Positions 35,453 to 42,864 of a stretch of DNA of 64,000 bases are shown one piece after another. Numbering within the stretch: position 1 is the first letter of the stretch; each line of letters opens with the position of its first letter. Source of the DNA: Halolamina pelagica (lineage in GTDB: Archaea > Halobacteriota > Halobacteria > Halobacteriales > Haloferacaceae); the NCBI RefSeq assembly GCF_900115675.1, contig NZ_FOXI01000003.1, positions 62,001 through 126,000 on the forward strand, in the 5' to 3' direction. The position numbers and the translations under genes are program-made. The notes beneath the pieces are model-generated. The model did not search any database. It saw nothing but the letters and a program-made list of their open reading frames with translations, and was not told the DNA's origin.

Positions 35453-36064
35453 ATGGAGTACGAGGAGCAACTCGACCGGGCACTCGAGAACGTGCCCGAA
35501 CTCGGGGGGAGCGACGACCGTCTCAGCGTCCCCGACCCGGAAGTACAGAAAGACGGGGCGTTCACCCGACTCACCAACCTGAAGGAGATCGCCGACGCGC
35601 TCTCGCGGGACGCCGAACACCTCCACCGCGAGATCCAGGGCGAACTCGGCACCGCCGGCCAGCTCGGCGAGGGCCGCTCGCGCTACAACGGGAGCTTCTC
35701 CGCGAAGGAGTTCCAGGCGGCCATCGACAGCTACATCGAGGAGTTCGTCCGCTGTTCGGAGTGTGGCCTGCCCGACACCCGGCTGGTCAACGAGGACGGC
35801 ACGATGATGCTGCGGTGTGAGGCCTGTGGGGCGTTCCGCCCGGTCTCCAAACAGTCCACCTCCAGCAGCCAGCAGACCTCCACCGAGATCGAGGAGGGCG
35901 AGACCTACGAGGTCGAGATCACCGACACCGGCCGGAAGGGCGACGGCGTCGCCAAGCGCGGCGACTACACCATGTTCGTCACCGGCGCCGAGGAGGGCGA
36001 GACCGTCCGCGCCCGTGTCAACAACGTCTCGGGCAACCTCGTGTTCGCGCGGAAAGTGAACTGA
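35453..36064 (+). CDS. Translation initiation factor aIF2-beta with C-terminal TRAM domain
   Basis: This 203-residue protein contains the aIF2-beta/eIF5 domain (about 1-135) with NLKEIADALSRDAEHLHREIQGELGT, the YIEEFVRCSECGLPDTRLV segment and a four-Cys zinc ribbon (CSEC and CEAC). A Ser/Thr/Gln linker follows. The last 60 residues form a TRAM domain (GETYEVEITDTGRKGDGVAKRGDYTMFV), an RNA-binding fold fused to this factor in haloarchaea. It joins the aIF2 complex that brings initiator tRNA to the ribosome. Confidence 0.92.
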   Translation: MEYEEQLDRALENVPELGGSDDRLSVPDPEVQKDGAFTRLTNLKEIADALSRDAEHLHREIQGELGTAGQLGEGRSRYNGSFSAKEFQAAIDSYIEEFVRCSECGLPDTRLVNEDGTMMLRCEACGAFRPVSKQSTSSSQQTSTEIEEGETYEVEITDTGRKGDGVAKRGDYTMFVTGAEEGETVRARVNNVSGNLVFARKVN

Positions 36065-36125
36065 TCCGGCGCTCCCGGTCACGCTGGCCGCCACTCCCTT
36101 GTCCGTCGGCCCCCGAACTCCTCGC

Positions 36126-36497
36126 ATGGCCGACGATATTCCCGCAGACGAGAAGGCGAAGCGCCGCCAGCGCGAGCGCCACGAGCGCCAGGCCGAGATC
36201 CTGGAGGAGTTCGAGGAGGCCGTCGACGACGTGAAGTTCCCGGTCCACTCCGCCGAAATCCGGGCGGAGCTCCGGGACGCCCCGGACGAAGTCGTCGGCG
36301 AGGGGGAGTCGCTCGGAAGCGTGCTCGATCGTCTCGACGACGAGTACGAGGACCCACAGGCCGCCCGCGAGGCGATCCTCGAAGAACTCGGCGAGGCCGA
36401 GCACGCGAAACCCGCCGAGACCGAGCGCAAGGAAGCCGCCGAGACCGAGCGCGAGACTACGGGCGTCGTCGACGAGATCGACGACGACGAGTTCTGA
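36126..36497 (+). CDS. DUF5789-like haloarchaeal protein
   Basis: This is a 123-residue, strongly charged protein. Its core, VKFPVHSAEIRAELRD followed by SLGSVLDRLDDEYEDPQAAREAIL, resembles the DUF5789 family of small Halobacteria proteins. The ends are low-complexity and Glu-rich. The function is unknown. It follows aIF2-beta by 61 bases on the same strand and may be co-transcribed. Confidence 0.65.
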   Translation: MADDIPADEKAKRRQRERHERQAEILEEFEEAVDDVKFPVHSAEIRAELRDAPDEVVGEGESLGSVLDRLDDEYEDPQAAREAILEELGEAEHAKPAETERKEAAETERETTGVVDEIDDDEF

Positions 36498-36515
36498 ACC
36501 CGCTGCAGCCTGTTT

Positions 36516-37220
36516 TCACCTACTTTCGACGACGGCACGCCGCTGGAGCACGACCGTCGCGACGGCGACGACGACGACGGCGACCAGATGGCCGACCACC
36601 GCGGCCACGAGCACCGGGTGATCGAGCACGAACGGGACCAGCATCACCTGCACGCCGGCGAACAGGACGTTGAGCGTGTCCAGTCGGGTGAGCTTCCGGG
36701 TGGTCCCCGCGTCGAAGCCGTACCGGATCGCACGCCAGAACCCCACCACCGTCGCCCACCAGCAGGCGCCGATGCGGTAGATCACGTCCCAGCTGATCAA
36801 CAGCAGCAGTACGACCGCCACCACGGGCGGCTCCGACCCCAGCAGGTCGGTCAGCAGCGACCCGCCGTCACCCGGGTCGACGACGAACAGGTAGGTGACG
36901 AACAGCACGAACGCGAGCACGCTGAGCGCCAGTTCGATGCTGGAGCCGAACAGCAACCGACGGTACCCCTCGGGTGGCTGAAGCTGGCGGACCGTCCGAC
37001 TGAACGTCAGCATCAGCCAACTCCCCGCGACGGCGACGGCGATGGCTGCGGTGGCGGCCGGCACCGCGGTCCAGCGGTCGTAGACCCCGGCCACGACGAG
37101 GACGATCGCCTCGAACACGACGAACTGAGTGACCAGCGCGGCCCGGTCCGAGAGGTCGAGTCCCGGCACCGCACCGATGAGGCTCTCGTACACCCACGTC
37201 TCCCCGTACTGTGGCGCCAT
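36516..37220 (-). CDS. Haloarchaeal membrane protein of unknown function
   Basis: This 234-residue protein has about six hydrophobic segments (near 33-50, 58-78, 97-117, 135-155, 180-200 and 205-225). MAPQYGETWVYESLIGAVPGL precedes the first. No transporter or enzyme motif is visible. Its start codon shares one base with the stop of the NAD-binding gene, so the two are coupled. I do not recognise a function. Confidence 0.65.
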   Translation of the reverse strand: MAPQYGETWVYESLIGAVPGLDLSDRAALVTQFVVFEAIVLVVAGVYDRWTAVPAATAAIAVAVAGSWLMLTFSRTVRQLQPPEGYRRLLFGSSIELALSVLAFVLFVTYLFVVDPGDGGSLLTDLLGSEPPVVAVVLLLLISWDVIYRIGACWWATVVGFWRAIRYGFDAGTTRKLTRLDTLNVLFAGVQVMLVPFVLDHPVLVAAVVGHLVAVVVVAVATVVLQRRAVVESR

Positions 37221-38128
37221 CAGCGACCGCCCGGGGCGGCCGCCTCTCCCCCGATCGCCCGCTCGACGGCCGTCTCGAACGGCGTGAGTTCGACCGGCAC
37301 TAGCGACCGAATGCGGTCGTCGGTCACCACCACGTCCGTCGCCATCCCGTCGATCAGGGGGTAGGCCACCCCGGCCGGCACGTCGGTGACGAGGTCGACC
37401 CAGTACGCCGAGAGCCGCGGCGTGAGGACGGGAATCGGGATGATGATCGGCTCTCGTCCCGTGAGGATCTCCCCGACCGTCGCGAGCATCTCGCGGTAGG
37501 TCAGCACCTCCGGGCCGCCGATCTCGAACGTGTCGCCGGCCGTCTCGGGGGCGTCGAGGACCCCCACCAGATACGCGATCACGTCGGCGATCGCGATGGG
37601 CTGGACCCGCGTCGAGACCCAGCGCGGCGTGGTCATCACCGGGAGCCGGGAGCTGAGCTGCCGGACGATCCGGAAGCTCGCGCTCCCCTCGCCGATGATC
37701 ACGGCCGCACGGAGTACGGTCAGGTCGTGCGCGCCGCGGCCGAGCACCGTCTCGACCTCCCGGCGCGAGCGGAGGTGGGCCGAGAGGTCGTCGCTGTCGA
37801 CCCCGAGGCCGCTGAGGTAGACCACTCGCTCGACGCCGGCCCGTTCGGCCGCGTTGGCGAAGTTGTGTGCGCCCCGTCTGTCGCGTTCCTCGAAGCCGTG
37901 ACCGCCGCCCATCGCGTGGATGAGGTAGTAGGCGGCGTCGACGCCGGCCAGCGCGTCCGCGAGTCCCGCAGGTTCGAGCACGTCGCCCTCGAACACGGTG
38001 ACGCCGTCCGGCGGGTCGTACCCCGTTCGGTCCCTGACGAGTACGGACACGTCGTGTCCGGCGTCCAGCAGCGCCGGAACCAGCCGTTGCCCGACGAAAC
38101 CGGTGGCGCCCGTGACGAGAACGTCCAT
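37220..38128 (-). CDS. NAD(P)-binding atypical SDR family protein
   Basis: This 302-residue protein opens MDVLVTGATGFVGQRLVPALL with the GxxGxxG dinucleotide-binding loop. It also has VFEGDVLEP, YYLIHAMGGGHGFEERD and the PIAIADVIAYLVGVLDAPET segment. This is the NmrA/complex-I-associated branch of the SDR superfamily, which lacks the catalytic Tyr-x-x-x-Lys; none is visible here. Members often act as redox sensors or assembly factors. It is coupled to the membrane protein downstream. Confidence 0.85.
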   Translation of the reverse strand: MDVLVTGATGFVGQRLVPALLDAGHDVSVLVRDRTGYDPPDGVTVFEGDVLEPAGLADALAGVDAAYYLIHAMGGGHGFEERDRRGAHNFANAAERAGVERVVYLSGLGVDSDDLSAHLRSRREVETVLGRGAHDLTVLRAAVIIGEGSASFRIVRQLSSRLPVMTTPRWVSTRVQPIAIADVIAYLVGVLDAPETAGDTFEIGGPEVLTYREMLATVGEILTGREPIIIPIPVLTPRLSAYWVDLVTDVPAGVAYPLIDGMATDVVVTDDRIRSLVPVELTPFETAVERAIGGEAAAPGGR

Positions 38129-38181
38129 ACGACCGAGAGGTCGCCGTGGTGCTTAGGTGCTGTGACGGTAGCGACACCCCA

Positions 38182-38706
38182 TCACCCGCCGTCCGCTCGA
38201 ACGACCACCGTCAGCGCCGTCTCGCCGCGGTCGTCGACGACCCGGAGGTCGTACGCCACCGCGAGCAGGTGGGTCTCGTCGGCCCGTTCCTGCACCACGA
38301 TCCCGCCGATCGCTTCGCAGTCGCCGAACAGCCGCCCCGGCCCGGCGGGACAGTTCGCCGCCGCCCACGCGCTCGCGGCGCTGCCGTTGCGCTCGATCCG
38401 GACGGCGACGCCGCGCTCGACCTGTGCGGTCTCGATATTCCGCTCTCGATCCGTGAGCGACGCGTTTACGAGCCGAACCGCGCCGTCGCGTCCCGCCCAC
38501 GGATGGCCCGTCACCTCGCCGCCGGCGTCGTACACCGCCCGTTCGAGCAGCCGGACCGTCTCGCTTCCGGGCGTCTCGGGCTCGGTCGACGCCGCCACGT
38601 CCCCGTGGTAGCCCAGTTGGAGGTACGCGAACCCGAGCGGAACCAGCGCGAGCGCGAGCACCGCCGCCGCGGCGAGCACCATCTGCCCCCGGTTCTCGCG
38701 GCTCAC
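38182..38706 (-). CDS. Pilin-like protein of the pilus cluster (DUF7261-like)
   Basis: This 174-residue protein is the last gene of the minus-strand pilus operon. An N-terminal RENRGQMVLAAAAVLALALV segment leads into a single membrane helix, followed by a soluble domain with two Cys (NCPAG and GDCEAI). A GTG start at 38706 was chosen because it overlaps the previous stop as GTGA, matching the other genes of this operon; a GTG at 38715 is also possible. The family is Halobacteria-specific. The family number is from memory. Confidence 0.7.
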   Translation of the reverse strand: MSRENRGQMVLAAAAVLALALVPLGFAYLQLGYHGDVAASTEPETPGSETVRLLERAVYDAGGEVTGHPWAGRDGAVRLVNASLTDRERNIETAQVERGVAVRIERNGSAASAWAAANCPAGPGRLFGDCEAIGGIVVQERADETHLLAVAYDLRVVDDRGETALTVVVRADGG

Positions 38707-39110
38707 ACGTACCACACCCAGATCGTGACTCGGCCGCCGACGGTGGGCACCGTCGCCCGGCCGGTCGGCACGTCGGTCGGTCGCTGGAACCCCACCGCAC
38801 CGTGTGGCGTCAGCACCCTGTACATGAGGTTCCCCGGCAGGATCCGCTCGATGCGGTGAGCCAGGGCGTCGCGCTCGCGTTCGAACGCGCTCGCCGATCG
38901 AGTCACCTCCGAGAGCCGAGTCAGCCCGTCGTGACGCGGCGGCTCGCGGGAGAGCACCGTCCCGGCGTCGTCGGCGTACCGGTCGAGTTGGGCCTCGTCG
39001 ACGCCGGCGGCGGGGAGACCGAGCGCGAAGGTCGCGGTCGCCGCGAACAGGAGGAGCACCCCCACCCCCGCCTCGACCATCGTGAGCGAGAGCTGGCCGC
39101 GATCAGTCAT
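38703..39110 (-). CDS. Pilin-like protein of the pilus cluster (DUF7262-like)
   Basis: This 135-residue protein opens MTDRGQLSLTMVEAGVGVLL with one N-terminal membrane helix. An Arg-rich middle and a short beta-rich end (GRATVPTVGGRVTIWVWYV) follow. The Gly-Gln-Leu-Ser before the hydrophobic segment resembles a class III signal peptide region. It overlaps both neighbours, by eight bases upstream and by a few bases downstream. Confidence 0.7.
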   Translation of the reverse strand: MTDRGQLSLTMVEAGVGVLLLFAATATFALGLPAAGVDEAQLDRYADDAGTVLSREPPRHDGLTRLSEVTRSASAFERERDALAHRIERILPGNLMYRVLTPHGAVGFQRPTDVPTGRATVPTVGGRVTIWVWYV

Positions 39111-39759
39111 CGACGGTCACCCGGAGCGTCGCCTTCTCAGTTCGCAACGGCGTCGACTCGATCCCGACCTGTGCGGTGCCGCCCTCGAAGCCGAGCGTCG
39201 TCGTCTCGTCCCGCGAGGGCTCGACGACGAACTGGCCGGCGAGGCCGCCGGGGTCGTGGAGCACGATCCGCCCGTTCACCCGGACCGTCTCGACGGTCGA
39301 TCCGGCGGCGAAGGTCAGTTCCACGCGGTCGGTCCGACGGGGGAGCGTGAGGTCGTCGCCGTTGTCGACGGCCACTGACCGCGAGCGTGTGGTTCGCTCG
39401 GCGACGAGCACCACGCGCTCGACAGTCGCGCCTGTGGGGTCGCCGCGTTCGACCAGCGTCTCGCCGCCGAGTTGAACTCGCACGGATCGGTTCGCGGTCG
39501 GCGGCGCCAGCGAGTCGAGCGCGGCGGGCGAAAGCTCCGCGACCGCTTCGCCGTCGAGGACGTTCTCCCGAACCGTCGTGGCCTCGGCGCTCACCAACCG
39601 TTCGGCGGCGACGCCGGCGACGCGGCGGTCGCCCGGGTCCCGGTCGGCACCAGCCAGCGCGCCGTCGGCGACCACCAGCCCCAGCGTCGCGGCCGACACC
39701 AGCGCGGTCAGCGCGACCGCCAGCGAGAGCAGGTTCGCCTGCGCCCGCGTGCCGTTCAT
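39103..39759 (-). CDS. Pilin-like protein of the pilus cluster (DUF7263-like)
   Basis: This 218-residue protein has GTRAQANLLSLAVALTALVS as its N-terminal hydrophobic start, then a soluble domain with many short strands and acidic turns. It has no Cys. The start at 39759 was chosen because it overlaps the stop of the preceding gene as ATGA. It is probably a minor pilin or a surface component of the same filament. Confidence 0.7.
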   Translation of the reverse strand: MNGTRAQANLLSLAVALTALVSAATLGLVVADGALAGADRDPGDRRVAGVAAERLVSAEATTVRENVLDGEAVAELSPAALDSLAPPTANRSVRVQLGGETLVERGDPTGATVERVVLVAERTTRSRSVAVDNGDDLTLPRRTDRVELTFAAGSTVETVRVNGRIVLHDPGGLAGQFVVEPSRDETTTLGFEGGTAQVGIESTPLRTEKATLRVTVDD

Positions 39760-40238
39760 CGCTCCCCTCCGAGCTCCTCGCGCGCGGTGAGTTCGACGTG
39801 CAGTCCGTCCGCGGTGTCGGTCACCAGCACCACCGCGTCGTCGCTGCTCCGCCACGCGCCGTCGACGCGGTCGACGCGTTTCGGGAGTGCGAGGCGGGCG
39901 CTGGCGTCGACGGCCGACGACGGATGATCGAGTACCAGCGTCCGGTTCTCGACGACGATATCGTAGTTCTCGCCCCGGATCGACCGCGGCAGATCGACGC
40001 GATGGACCGTCCGAACGGCTCTCGCGCTCGGCGGAACGGCGTTCTCGACGCGCTCGGCCGCAGCGACGACGGCGCGGTCGCCGACTTCCCCGCCGACCGC
40101 GTCGCGGTAGTCCGGGACCGCGCCGCCGTAGAGCGCGGTCGTGAGCACGCCGACGAACAGCACGACGACGCCGACCTCGAGCGCCTTCCCGACCGCCGGG
40201 GTGAGCGCGCGGTCGTCACCGCCGAGATCGCGGCTCAC
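39756..40238 (-). CDS. Pilin-like protein of the pilus cluster (DUF7266-like)
   Basis: This 160-residue protein is read from a GTG that overlaps the previous stop as GTGA. DDRALTPAVGKALEVGVVVL begins a single membrane helix with the Leu-Thr-Pro before it typical of haloarchaeal pilin cleavage regions. A soluble beta-rich domain containing IRGENYDIVVENRTLVLDHP follows. Confidence 0.7.
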   Translation of the reverse strand: MSRDLGGDDRALTPAVGKALEVGVVVLFVGVLTTALYGGAVPDYRDAVGGEVGDRAVVAAAERVENAVPPSARAVRTVHRVDLPRSIRGENYDIVVENRTLVLDHPSSAVDASARLALPKRVDRVDGAWRSSDDAVVLVTDTADGLHVELTAREELGGER

Positions 40239-40957
40239 GTCTCCACCTCCAGTTCCGTCTCGTGGAGCACCAGGTATCCCGTCCGCTCGCCGGGGAACCG
40301 TGCGACGACGCTCGGGTACGTGTCGCCGTCGAACGTCCGACGGCGCACGCTGGCGTTCCCCTCGGCGAAGTAGTCCGCCCACGCGCCGGGGGTCGCGGTC
40401 TCGATCGCGAGGCGGTACGCGCCCTCACCGAGCGCTCGCCGGTCGTGGCTCGTGTCGGTCCGCAGCGTCGCCGTAACGCCCTCCCCACCGACCGAGACGG
40501 TGTCGCCGGTTCTCAGCACGGGTAGCCCGAGGAGCAGTAACCCGTCCCCGGTCGCGATCGGCGGCGCCTCGTCCAGTACCGACGCGTTCCCGCTGCCGCG
40601 GGCGACGCCGCCGGCGAGGAACGTGACCCGGCGATCGCCGGCCTCGAACACGAGCGCGTTCGCCCGGTGTTCGGCCACGACGCCGTCGTCGTCGAGCACG
40701 CGGACCGTGCGCGGTTCGACCGTCAGGCGTCCCTCGCCGAACGCGAGTTCGTGGCGGTGGATCCCCGTCGACTCCGAGGGCTCGATCGCGGCCAGCGAGT
40801 CGGCGACGCGGTCGGTGTCAACGGCCGCGGCGTTGCTCTCGATCACGGTGCCGACCCCCGCCGTGAGCGCGCCCATCGAGACCGTCGTGATGGCCAACAG
40901 GAGCGCGACGCCGACGACGTGGGACTGCGCGCGCCCTTCCGGTCCGTTCTCGCTCAC
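40235..40957 (-). CDS. Pilin-like protein of the pilus cluster (DUF7289-like)
   Basis: This is a 240-residue protein from a GTG start overlapping the PilC-like stop as GTGA. The start EGRAQSHVVGVALLLAITTV looks most like a genuine archaeal type IV pilin leader. A long soluble beta-rich domain follows. It is the largest pilin-like protein here and the first after the motor genes, so it is the best candidate for the main filament subunit, though this is inferred. Confidence 0.72.
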   Translation of the reverse strand: MSENGPEGRAQSHVVGVALLLAITTVSMGALTAGVGTVIESNAAAVDTDRVADSLAAIEPSESTGIHRHELAFGEGRLTVEPRTVRVLDDDGVVAEHRANALVFEAGDRRVTFLAGGVARGSGNASVLDEAPPIATGDGLLLLGLPVLRTGDTVSVGGEGVTATLRTDTSHDRRALGEGAYRLAIETATPGAWADYFAEGNASVRRRTFDGDTYPSVVARFPGERTGYLVLHETELEVET

Positions 40958-42864
40958 GCCAGCCCCACCCCCGCGAACACCGCGGCCGCGAGCGCGCCGA
41001 GCAGGCTGGAGTGCAGTAGCGCGTCGTAGGGACCGCGGCTGGCCATCCCCGCGAACCAGCCCGCGGCGATCGCGGTGGCGACGGCCACGACGGCGAAGCG
41101 GAAGCGCTCCCGCTCCGGCCGGATCGCGTCGGGGTCGAGCGCGAACCCCGCGGAGCCCGGCATCGCCGACAGCTGTGCGAACCCGTCGAGGACGTAGAGG
41201 TCGACAGCGACGACGATCCCGACGACCAGCAGCGCGGTCACCCAGCCCACCGCGACGTACACCGCGAGGTCGCTCCGCAGCGCGCGTTTCTCGTGGTAGA
41301 GCTGGCCCACTTCGGTCTGAAGCGTCTCGAACACGGCCTCGGTGTCGCTGCCGGCGTTGAGCGCGCCCGTCACCAGCCCCATCGTCTGGGCCGCGAGCGG
41401 CGTCCCGACGCGATCGACGAACCGGGAGAGCGCTGCGGTGCGGCGGTCGGTCCCGTTCGGACTGTCCGACAGCGAGAGGTCGAACGCCAGCGACGCCACG
41501 TCCGGCCCGAGCGGGCCGAGGTCCACGTCCTCGGCGACTCGCGCGACGGCTTCGCCGAAGGGGCGGCCGAGCCCGACGTGGCCCGAGACGACGTGGACGA
41601 ACTCCTGGATCTCCCGGTCTTTCGCGTCGTCGATCCGCGCGCGTCGGAGGGCGACGGTGCCGACCGGCACGCCCCACGCCACGTAGCCCGCGAGCAGGGC
41701 GGCCAGGGGGTGGATCCCGGCGACGTGGCCCGCACTGACCCCGACGGCGGCGAGCGGCGCGAGCACGACGCTGGCACTGGCGGGGTTCGTCGGCGTCGAA
41801 CGGATGGTCTCGACTGCGCTCTCGGGGCGGCCGTAGGTCACCTGTCGCTCGGTCGGGCGGAGGTGGCCGACCGTCGACGCCGCGCCGGCGCCGACGAGCA
41901 GTACGAACCCGGCGGCGCCGTAGATCAGCACCGCACGCAGGGTGATCGAGCCCAGCGGCGTCGAGACCGGCCGCGAGAGCCCCGGCGCGAGCACGCTCAT
42001 CACGGTGAGCACGACCACCAGCAGCGCCGGCATCACCAGCAGCACGACGAACAGCTCCGCGATCAGTTCGAGGAAGCCCTCGTTGCGCCGCTGGGCCTGG
42101 GAGCGCTGGTGGCCGAGCATCCGCGCCTCCAGGTCGAGGTAGTTCGCCAGCGCGTCGCCGCCCTGCTCGCTGTGCTCGCGGAACTTCAGCAGGAACGGCG
42201 CGAGCGTGTCTCTCGACGGCGTGTCGCGGGCGACCCGGCGCAGTCCCTCGTTCAGGCTTCCGGTGAGCGCGGCGGTGTTGAGCACCTTCCGCGCCGCGAC
42301 GGCGGTCTCGCCGTAGGCGTCGTTCTCGGCGACTTTTCGCAGCATCGCCCGCGGGCCGTCGGCGCCCGAGGAGAGCGCGTGGAGGTACCGGGCCGCGCCG
42401 GGGAGCGTGCGCTCGATGTCGGCCTGCCGGGCGCTCGCCAGCCAGCCGAGGTAGCGACCGCCGAGCGCGACCACTGCCCGCCGGGTGACGAACCCGACCG
42501 CACTACCGACGACGATGCCGACGACTAGGCGGGGCGGGCGCGGCGCCACACCCACGGGTGCGACGCGGGCGAGCAGGCGCGCAACCCCGTCGTACGCGCC
42601 GGACGGCGCCGCCAGCGCGATCGCGAGCGTGGGGACGACCACGAGCACTGCCGTCACCCACGCCAGCCCGTGGAGTCGCGCGACGTACACGTCGAAGCCG
42701 ATCCCCAGATCCGTCCCGCGGTACTGTTCGCGGTGTGCGCTGTGGCGCGCGGCGTCGGCCTCGCTCGCGAACAGCGTGTACAGCGTCCGGTCGAGCACCG
42801 AGAGTCGGGGGCCGGCGTCTCGCGTCCCCGTCTCGCCGGTTCGGGCGCCTCGTTCGAGACTCAT
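40954..42864 (-). CDS. Type II/IV secretion system F family membrane platform (PilC/TadC-like)
   Basis: This is a 636-residue membrane protein with two T2SSF domains. The first has LHALSSGADGPRAMLRKVAE and FREHSEQGGDALANYLDLEA, and the second has FVHVVSGHVGLGRPFGEAVARVA with LVTGALNAGSDTEAVFETL. Eight or more hydrophobic segments are visible. It is the inner-membrane platform on which the ATPase drives pilus assembly. It overlaps the ATPase gene by four bases. Confidence 0.9.
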   Translation of the reverse strand: MSLERGARTGETGTRDAGPRLSVLDRTLYTLFASEADAARHSAHREQYRGTDLGIGFDVYVARLHGLAWVTAVLVVVPTLAIALAAPSGAYDGVARLLARVAPVGVAPRPPRLVVGIVVGSAVGFVTRRAVVALGGRYLGWLASARQADIERTLPGAARYLHALSSGADGPRAMLRKVAENDAYGETAVAARKVLNTAALTGSLNEGLRRVARDTPSRDTLAPFLLKFREHSEQGGDALANYLDLEARMLGHQRSQAQRRNEGFLELIAELFVVLLVMPALLVVVLTVMSVLAPGLSRPVSTPLGSITLRAVLIYGAAGFVLLVGAGAASTVGHLRPTERQVTYGRPESAVETIRSTPTNPASASVVLAPLAAVGVSAGHVAGIHPLAALLAGYVAWGVPVGTVALRRARIDDAKDREIQEFVHVVSGHVGLGRPFGEAVARVAEDVDLGPLGPDVASLAFDLSLSDSPNGTDRRTAALSRFVDRVGTPLAAQTMGLVTGALNAGSDTEAVFETLQTEVGQLYHEKRALRSDLAVYVAVGWVTALLVVGIVVAVDLYVLDGFAQLSAMPGSAGFALDPDAIRPERERFRFAVVAVATAIAAGWFAGMASRGPYDALLHSSLLGALAAAVFAGVGLA